Source of the DNA: Microbacterium helvum
GTDB lineage: Bacteria > Actinomycetota > Actinomycetes > Actinomycetales > Microbacteriaceae
Assembly (NCBI RefSeq): GCF_014779795.1
Contig: NZ_JACXZS010000001.1
Coordinates: 620,001 to 684,000 of the forward strand
DNA length: 64,000 nt
Reading direction: 5' to 3'
A program made the position numbers and the translations under genes. The notes under the pieces were generated by a model that ran no database searches, was not told where the DNA came from, and saw nothing but the letters and a program-made list of their open reading frames with translations. This document shows positions 58,760 to 64,000 of this stretch, piece by piece (within the stretch, counting starts at the first letter, position 1; every line of letters begins with the position of its first letter).

Positions 58760-59368
58760 TCAGATGCGCTCCCTGCGCGTGGGCGGGGTGGCGGGATCGG
58801 TCGCGTCGTCGGCGGGCAGATCGTCGCGGCGGTCGTCGATGGTGGCGGCCGTTCGCGGGGCGGGGGTGTCGGCGGTGTCGGAGCGCCGCGGGCCGACGCC
58901 GTCCGTCTTCGGCGTGTCGTGCACGTCGTGTCCGTCGACCGTCCGATCGCGATCCTCGGTCGTCGCTGTCGCCCCGGCGTCCTCGCCCGCGTAAGGGTCG
59001 ACCTCGTCGGCCTTGCGCAGCGTCTCAGCCTGCTTCTGCCGCAGCTGAGCGGCCTCGTCGCGGTGCTCGTCGATGGTTCCCGCACGCCGGTCGGCGTCGA
59101 TCGCGGCTTCGGCCGCTCGAGCCTTCGCTGCCTCGGCAGCCGCTGCGGCGGCGGCCGCGTCGGCCTTCGCCTGCGCCGCCTGGGCTTCGTGCTCGCGGGC
59201 AGCGAGCTCGGTCTCGCGCGCGTCGGCGCGCATGCGCTCCGCCCTGTCGTGCTGATGCTCCTGGCGCCGCGTCCTGCGCCCTCGGGCCGTCAGCAGCAAT
59301 GCCACGACGACGATCACGAGCACGATCGCGATGCCGACGATGATCCAGATGAGAGTCGTCGTGTCCAC
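58760..59368 (-). CDS. Membrane-anchored coiled-coil protein
   Basis: 202 residues from GTG 59368, with GGAGAAGGAGCC upstream. One N-terminal helix (TLIWIIVGIAIVLVIVVVAL, about 4-27), a basic stop-transfer, then an Ala/Glu/Arg coiled coil (about 45-115) and a disordered Asp/Thr/Pro-rich tail. It looks like a scaffold, but nothing in the sequence tells its partner. Convergence with nothing; it stands alone before the phytochrome gene. Confidence 0.7.
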   Translation of the reverse strand: MDTTTLIWIIVGIAIVLVIVVVALLLTARGRRTRRQEHQHDRAERMRADARETELAAREHEAQAAQAKADAAAAAAAAEAAKARAAEAAIDADRRAGTIDEHRDEAAQLRQKQAETLRKADEVDPYAGEDAGATATTEDRDRTVDGHDVHDTPKTDGVGPRRSDTADTPAPRTAATIDDRRDDLPADDATDPATPPTRRERI

Positions 59369-59613
59369 GGCTCCTTCTCCCTCCGGCGCTGAAGGGGGTC
59401 TCAGCGCCACCTCAGCCAGCGAATCGCCATCCGGTCGCGGCGTACAACCCGTTGCGCCTTCGTCCTCGTTGCGCTAGTCCGACGCCCGATCGTGCGCGCC
59501 GATTCGTCGCCTCGCCGGGGCGACCCGACCTCCCCACGCCGGAGCCCGGTGCGTAGGATGAAGATGCTCGCTGGCGCAACTCGCCCCCGTTCCCGGCGCT
59601 GAAGGGCATCGCC

Positions 59614-61563
59614 TTGACCGATATCTCCCGTTCGACCTTCGACGGCGACCCGTCCCGTGACGAAGCGGAGCTGCTGCGCCTGCGGGAGTGCTCGACCGAG
59701 CCCATCCGCCTGATCGGCCGCATCCAGTCGCACGGCGGGCTCTTCGGCGTCGACGAACTGACCGGGCAGGTCGTGGTCGCCAGCGAGAACCTCGAGCACT
59801 GGCTGGGTCGCGATCTGCGAGAGGCAGGGAGCGAGACGTTCCGGTGGGCCCTCGACCACGGACTCGCCGTCGACCCGGTGCGCGCCGAGTTCGAAGGCGT
59901 GAGCTACGACGTCATCCCGCATCCCGGGACGTCTCCGAAGCTGCTGGAGCTCGAGCCCGCCATTCCGGGAATGGATTACGTGCGCACCGGCGTCGTCGGT
60001 GCCATCCATCGGCTCTCGACCATCACCGACCCCGACGAGCTGCGTCAGCAGGCAGCGCGAGAGATCAAGGCCGTCACCGGATACGACCGCGTCATGTGCT
60101 ACCGGTTCCACGACGACGGCCACGGTCAGATCGTCGCCGACGAGCACGAGCCCGACATGGAGTCGTACTTCGGCCTGCACTTCCCGGCCTCCGACATCCC
60201 CGTGCAGGCGCGGGCGCTGTACGTCGAGAAGCGCTCGCGGGTCATCGCCGACACCGAGGATCCCGGTGTCGCGCTGAAGAGCCTGCTGCCCGAGGATGCG
60301 GTCGTGGACCTCGGGCCGTCGGAGCTGCGCGCGGCGTCACCGCACCATCTGCAGTTCATGCGCAACATGGGCCAGGCATCGACGCTCTCGCTGAGCATCG
60401 TCGCGGGCGATCGGCTCGTCGGGATGTTCACGTGTGCGCACCGCACGACGCGGCGGGTTCCCGTGCTGCTCAGACGCGCGCTCGAGGTGCTGGCGACGCA
60501 CGTGGCGACCCAGCTCGCCGCCGCCGAGCAGATCCGACGGCTGCGGCGCCAGCTCGACGTCCGCGAGCGCCGCATCGCCCTCACCGCGCCCATCTACGGC
60601 CGCTCCGACGTGGCGACGGTGCTCATGAGCGGCGACCGCACGGTGCTCGACGTCGTCCCCGCCGACGGAGCTCTCCTGCGCCTCGGCGACACGGTCGCGA
60701 CGGTGGGCCTCGTCCCGGACCCGGATCGCCTGTTCGCCGTCGTGGACGAGCTCGGCGCCGGCCGCTTCGTCTGGGAGGCGCTGCCCTTGGACCACCCGGA
60801 GCTCGCCGTCGAGGTCCCCGGTGTCACGGGGCTGCTCGTCGTCCCGCTCGGCACGGACGGCGACGCGCTGGTGTTCGTCCGCAGTGAAGTGGCCCGGACG
60901 GTCGATTGGCTCGGCGACCAGCGTCCGGAGAACCGCGACACCGCTCTATCTCCCCGGCGCTCGTTCTCTCTCTGGCGCGAGAGTGTCACGGGACGGAGCC
61001 TGCCCTGGGGCGAGCACGCCCAGGATGCCTATGACCTCGGCGAGGACATCCGCGCCGCCATCGTGGCGCGGACGCAGGCCGAGCTGGCCGAGCTCGCGCT
61101 GCGCGACGCCCTCACGGGACTGCACAACCGGCGATTCCTCGACGACCGGCTCGAGGACGTGCTGCAAGGCTCTGAGAAGTCGGTCGCCGTGGTGTTCCTC
61201 GATCTCGACGACTTCAAGCTCGTGAACGACACCTACGGGCATGAGGTGGGCGATGCCGTGCTGGCCGCGGTGGGGCGTCGACTGAGCGGCGTCGCCCGCG
61301 CCGCCGATGTGGTGGCGCGGTTGGGCGGGGACGAGTTCGTCATCGTCTGCGTGGATGCCGAAGCCGACGACGCGGCGGCCGTGGCCGGACGCGCGCTCGG
61401 CGTCCTGCGCGAGCCGATCCTGGTGCGCGACACCGTCGTCAGGATCGATGCCTCGGCGGGCATCGTCGCCGGGCGCGGCCTCGCCCCGGGCGAGCTGCTG
61501 GACGCGGCGGACGCCGCGATGTACCGCGCGAAGCGCGACGGAGGCGGGCGACTCTCAGTGTGA
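59614..61563 (+). CDS. Bacteriophytochrome with GGDEF output
   Basis: 649 residues from TTG 59614, with GAAGGG upstream. PAS (about 20-130) starts with [19 protein letters not shown], whose Cys 26 is in the biliverdin-attachment position. GAF (about 130-310) holds [15 protein letters not shown] (the DIP motif) and [12 protein letters not shown] with the chromophore-pocket His. PHY (about 320-470) has the tongue motif PRRSFSLW. The C-terminal GGDEF domain keeps LGGDEFV (about 570) with an RxxD inhibitory site (RAAD) five residues earlier. It should make cyclic-di-GMP under red/far-red control. No haem oxygenase gene is in the window. Confidence 0.93.
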   Translation: MTDISRSTFDGDPSRDEAELLRLRECSTEPIRLIGRIQSHGGLFGVDELTGQVVVASENLEHWLGRDLREAGSETFRWALDHGLAVDPVRAEFEGVSYDVIPHPGTSPKLLELEPAIPGMDYVRTGVVGAIHRLSTITDPDELRQQAAREIKAVTGYDRVMCYRFHDDGHGQIVADEHEPDMESYFGLHFPASDIPVQARALYVEKRSRVIADTEDPGVALKSLLPEDAVVDLGPSELRAASPHHLQFMRNMGQASTLSLSIVAGDRLVGMFTCAHRTTRRVPVLLRRALEVLATHVATQLAAAEQIRRLRRQLDVRERRIALTAPIYGRSDVATVLMSGDRTVLDVVPADGALLRLGDTVATVGLVPDPDRLFAVVDELGAGRFVWEALPLDHPELAVEVPGVTGLLVVPLGTDGDALVFVRSEVARTVDWLGDQRPENRDTALSPRRSFSLWRESVTGRSLPWGEHAQDAYDLGEDIRAAIVARTQAELAELALRDALTGLHNRRFLDDRLEDVLQGSEKSVAVVFLDLDDFKLVNDTYGHEVGDAVLAAVGRRLSGVARAADVVARLGGDEFVIVCVDAEADDAAAVAGRALGVLREPILVRDTVVRIDASAGIVAGRGLAPGELLDAADAAMYRAKRDGGGRLSV

Positions 61564-61857
61564 GGGCAGTTCGGGCTCGGGGACGATCCGCAGTCCCCCG
61601 GACGAGTTCGCGGTGTCCACGAGCTCGTGCAGCCACAGCCGGTTGATCTCCGGCATCGGTCCGTCGTACTCGAATCGCAGCTGCGTCACGGGCGAGATCC
61701 ACATCGACTGCCGGACGGAGGTCTTCTCGTCGACGAGTGCGAACGACAGGTTCTCGCGGCGACGCAGCTTCGCCATGATGACGAGTTCGATGTGCGCCAG
61801 CGTGCGGTCGTCGATGGCGAACGCCGCAGAGGGCGAGCCGTAGTGAAGTGTGCCCAC
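61555..61857 (-). CDS. Short MGTL-type protein of Microbacteriaceae, copy 1
   Basis: 100 residues from GTG 61857. Begins [20 protein letters not shown] and has [13 protein letters not shown] and [16 protein letters not shown]. It is clearly paralogous to the protein at 63112-63435. Such proteins recur in Microbacteriaceae (DUF7882-like; sometimes mislabelled as DNA ligase). Function unknown. TAGGAT six bases before the start marks a leaderless promoter; its 3' end overlaps the phytochrome stop by 9 bp. Confidence 0.75.
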   Translation of the reverse strand: MGTLHYGSPSAAFAIDDRTLAHIELVIMAKLRRRENLSFALVDEKTSVRQSMWISPVTQLRFEYDGPMPEINRLWLHELVDTANSSGGLRIVPEPELPSH

Positions 61858-61886
61858 GCTCTGATCCTACGTGTCCCGGGCCGCGC

Positions 61887-61892
61887 TACCCT
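61887..61892 (+). promoter_or_regulatory. -10 box TACCCT before the 85-residue protein
   Basis: TACCCT, GGACACC, ATG 61900 (seven-base spacing). The facing gene has TAGGAT in the same 42-bp gap, so both divergent messages appear leaderless. Confidence 0.5.
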
Positions 61893-61899
61893 GGACACC

Positions 61900-62157
61900 A
61901 TGGCGATCGTGAACCGGCTCACCGTGGACGGACGAGACTATTTCCTCCCTGACCCGGTCACGGAGCTCAAGGCGAAGATCCTCGAGGCGATCAAGGCGGG
62001 CGGCGGCTACGTCAACGTCCCTCCCCTCCGCGGCGGTCCGGGCGTCGACATCCTCTTCTCGCCGGGCATGCCGGTGACGTGGTCGCAGTTCGAAGTCGGC
62101 GAAGCCGGCGGCGCAGCCGATGAGCCGGCCGACGACAACGTCGACTACGACCTCTGA
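61900..62157 (+). CDS. Small hypothetical protein, 85 residues
   Basis: ATG 61900 with a -10 box seven bases away. Sequence starts MAIVNRLTVDGRDYFLPDP and contains LKAKILEAIKAGGGYVNVPP and an acidic tail EPADDNVDYDL. No signal or helix; soluble. Unknown family; codon use is that of a real gene. It stands between two MGTL-type paralogues and the c-di-GMP genes. Confidence 0.65.
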   Translation: MAIVNRLTVDGRDYFLPDPVTELKAKILEAIKAGGGYVNVPPLRGGPGVDILFSPGMPVTWSQFEVGEAGGAADEPADDNVDYDL

Positions 62158-62193
62158 TCCGGACGCGGCGGCCGCTGTCGGCGGCTGCCGTAT

Positions 62194-62982
62194 TCAGCGC
62201 CGACGGCGCAGGAGCTCGCCCATGTCGCTGACGGCCAGCGGGGCTCCCCACAGGTAGCCCTGGCCCCGTCGACACCGGCGGCTCACCGCACGGGCGAGGT
62301 CGGCGATCGTCTCGATCCCCTCGGCGACGACGCGCCAGCCGTGGCCTTCGCTCGTCTCCACCACTGCCGCGATCGCGTCATCCGCCGCCGCGTCGGTGCG
62401 CTGGGTCAGGGAACGGTCGAGCTTCACCTCGTCGATCGGCAGCAGCTCGAGCATCTCCACGGTCGTGTCGCCGGCCGCGAAGTCGTCGACCGAGATCGTG
62501 ACGCCTATGGCCCGCAGCGACTCGATAGCCGACAGCATGGGCGGGCGCAGTTGCGGAGAAGGCGCCTCGGTGATCTCCACCGTCACCACTCGCGGGTCCA
62601 GGTCGAGCTCTTCCAGACGTGCCATGACGATGTCGGCGTACCCCGTCGAGAAGTGCGCCGGCGAGGCGTTGACGGCGAGTCCGACGTCGAAGCCCGCCTG
62701 ACGCCACTGCGCGATGCTCTCCGCAGCGCGTGAGAACACGTGCGCATCCACCTGATCGAGGAACTCTCCACGCTCGGCGAGCGGGATGAAGACATCCGGC
62801 GCGATGGGGCCCAGGGTGGAGTGCTCCCAGCGGCAGAGCGCTTCGAGCACGACAGGACCACCGGCCGTGGGCACGTCGCGGACGTCCGGGGGCAGGTCGT
62901 ACTGGCCTTGAAAGGCGATCGAGAGATCCCCGGCGGCGAGCGCTCCGCGCAGATCACGGGTGAGCTGGGCGGAACTGAGCAT
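62194..62982 (-). CDS. EAL-domain cyclic-di-GMP phosphodiesterase
   Basis: 262 residues from ATG 62982, with AAGGG ahead; longer frames run into the leader of the 63112 gene. A stand-alone EAL domain: VLEALCRWEH (the EAL motif), AVNASPAHFS, VEITEAP, SVDDFAAGDTT (the DDF metal motif), EVKLDRSL and VVAEGIETI are all in order. All catalytic acids and the Lys are present, so it is predicted active. It hydrolyses cyclic-di-GMP and may oppose the phytochrome-GGDEF protein 0.6 kb away. Confidence 0.9.
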   Translation of the reverse strand: MLSSAQLTRDLRGALAAGDLSIAFQGQYDLPPDVRDVPTAGGPVVLEALCRWEHSTLGPIAPDVFIPLAERGEFLDQVDAHVFSRAAESIAQWRQAGFDVGLAVNASPAHFSTGYADIVMARLEELDLDPRVVTVEITEAPSPQLRPPMLSAIESLRAIGVTISVDDFAAGDTTVEMLELLPIDEVKLDRSLTQRTDAAADDAIAAVVETSEGHGWRVVAEGIETIADLARAVSRRCRRGQGYLWGAPLAVSDMGELLRRRR

Positions 62983-63111
62983 GGGACAACCCTTGATCAG
63001 AGCACGGTGCGCGCGCAAGCGCAGACAGCGGAAGCCTCGATGCGTATAATGCGTCGGATCGACGGCGAGACCGCTCCCGCTTTCGTCCGGACGCGGGCTA
63101 CTGTAGAGCCG

Positions 63112-63435
63112 ATGGGCACGCTCACTTATGACTCCCGCGTCACGGCCTCGTTCGACGACCGCATTCTCGCGCACCTGCAGTCCGTCATCTGGGCGAAGCT
63201 GCGGCGAGGTGAGTCGTTCCCGTTCACATGGACCGATCCCGCCCGCAGCGGCCTGGGGCGCACCTCGATCTGGCTCAGCCCGAGCGTCTCGCTGACCTTC
63301 GAGTACTTCGGTGGACGCCAGCCGCGGCTCAATCCGGCATGGGTGGAGGCGCTGACGAAGTCCGCGAACTCACCGGGCGGCCTGCTGCTCGTCCCCGAGC
63401 CGGAAGGGCCGGCTGCGCCCACGGGCGCGAAATAG
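63112..63435 (+). CDS. Short MGTL-type protein, copy 2
   Basis: 107 residues from ATG 63112. MGTLTYDSRVTASFDDRIL, VIWAKLRRGESFPF and SANSPGGLLLVPEPEGPA align residue-for-residue with the 61555-61857 protein (MGTLHYGS..., [22 protein letters not shown]). TACTGT seven bases before ATG indicates a leaderless message. Function unknown. Confidence 0.75.
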   Translation: MGTLTYDSRVTASFDDRILAHLQSVIWAKLRRGESFPFTWTDPARSGLGRTSIWLSPSVSLTFEYFGGRQPRLNPAWVEALTKSANSPGGLLLVPEPEGPAAPTGAK

Positions 63436-63497
63436 CCGCCTCCCCCACCTACTGTCAAGGGCCGCCGTCAACGGGGACGGAGACCTAGCGTCGAGGC

Positions 63498-63809
63498 ATG
63501 ACGCAGCACGTTCACGACCTGGACACCGGCTTGGCCGTCCGCTGGACGAGCCCGGAGCGCGGCGAATGGACCGCCGACCTCAACGGCATGGTGGTCGGCG
63601 AGGTCCACCGCGACGAGGGCCGCTACGTGGCGAAGCGGGGCCGACGGACGCTCGGCCGGTACCGCTCTCTCGACGCCGCCCTCGAGGCAGTCGACCACCG
63701 CAGCCTGACGACGCTGGAGCCCAGCCGCGCCTGGGCGCTCGTGCTCGTCGGCATCAACGTCGGTATCGTGACCGCGATCTCGCTGGTGGCGACGGCGTTC
63801 CTCCGCTGA
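63498..63809 (+). CDS. Small membrane protein, 103 residues
   Basis: N-terminal 70 residues are soluble (LAVRWTSPERGEWTADLNGM); one helix near the end (ALVLVGINVGIVTAISLVAT, about 80-99) anchors it, N-terminus probably inside. TAGCGT six bases before ATG. No known family. Confidence 0.6.
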   Translation: MTQHVHDLDTGLAVRWTSPERGEWTADLNGMVVGEVHRDEGRYVAKRGRRTLGRYRSLDAALEAVDHRSLTTLEPSRAWALVLVGINVGIVTAISLVATAFLR

Positions 63810-63837
63810 TCCCACGGCAGCGGATGTCGCGGCAGCC

Positions 63838-64000
63838 TCAGTCCCAGAGACTCGGCGCCGCCTCACGCGTGGAGGGCAGCGCCGCACCGTCAGCCCAGTC
63901 CGACACCCAGTCCGGCAGCGGCGGCAGGTCGTCGGGACGGCCGAGAGCGGCGAACAGCTCGTCGGTGTTGACCACCCCGCCGGCCTTGCGGAGGAAGCGG
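63838..64000 (-). CDS. C-terminal fragment of an unidentified gene
   Basis: Open reading frame entering from the right edge, stop at 63838-63840. The last 54 residues include KAGGVVNTDELFAALGRPDD and end in SLWD. Codon use looks genuine. Too little is present for a family call. Confidence 0.5.
   Translation of the reverse strand, partial: RFLRKAGGVVNTDELFAALGRPDDLPPLPDWVSDWADGAALPSTREAAPSLWD

Noticed and set aside
1..64000. tRNA, rRNA, insertion sequences or phage genes
   Set aside because: None of their conserved features could be found by reading; GC content and codon use are even throughout.

Overview
The window is high-GC, densely coding bacterial chromosome. Several things point to an actinobacterium of the Microbacteriaceae, probably Microbacterium or a close relative: GTG and TTG starts, many ATGA/GTGA stop-start overlaps, LacI-controlled sugar operons, a fused actinobacterial PutA, two copies of a short 'MGTL-Y-S' protein typical of that family, and dense use of the hexamer GGATGC/GCATCC. 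Genus is inferred, not proven. I see no rRNA, tRNA, CRISPR array, insertion sequence, prophage or replication origin. No stretch longer than 300 bases lacks a gene; the largest gaps (18257-18544 and 48702-48979) are divergent promoter regions carrying paired operators.

Layout. 1-3.9 kb: start of an alditol-oxidase-like gene, then a probable adenine methyltransferase/nuclease pair. 4.0-6.1 kb: racemase-family protein, NUDIX hydrolase, AraC/GyrI-like regulator. 6.2-14.9 kb: L-rhamnose catabolism, with a divergent LacI regulator, mutarotase, isomerase, esterase, fused aldolase/dehydrogenase, kinase and a serine hydrolase. 14.9-22.7 kb: an oligosaccharide locus (Gfo/Idh/MocA oxidoreductase, two ABC permeases, lipoprotein binding protein, an (alpha/alpha)6 glycosidase-like protein, LacI regulator) whose divergent promoters carry the same operator. 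22.7-29.3 kb: HTH regulator, giant secreted subtilase with cohesin-like and dockerin modules, LacI regulator, acidic micro-protein. 29.3-32.8 kb: transglutaminase/alpha-E/ATP-grasp operon. 32.9-39.4 kb: membrane molybdopterin oxidoreductase, GntR regulator, ddaH-rocD arginine-type catabolism, and an operon of a membrane protein, an XRE regulator and an MDR oxidoreductase. 39.6-48.9 kb: an arabinan utilisation operon (binding protein, two permeases, two GH43, one GH51, DUF624) and its LacI regulator, linked by a shared TACAACGTTGTA-type operator. 49-50.7 kb: anchored PIG-L deacetylase, small membrane protein, acetyltransferase. 50.8-55.6 kb: PutA with a divergent LysR regulator. 55.6-59.4 kb: uncharacterised membrane proteins. 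59.6-64 kb: bacteriophytochrome-GGDEF protein, EAL phosphodiesterase and small proteins.

How it fits together. Most of the window is plant-polymer scavenging. Rhamnose and arabinan are pectin side-chain sugars, and each block has its own LacI regulator with operators visible in the DNA. Proline and arginine-type catabolism and a possible red-light-controlled cyclic-di-GMP switch complete a phyllosphere- or soil-like picture. At least eleven genes have a TANNNT -10 box only 6-8 bases before the start codon, so leaderless transcription appears common here. Intergenic palindromes built from inverted GGATGC hexamers recur across the window.
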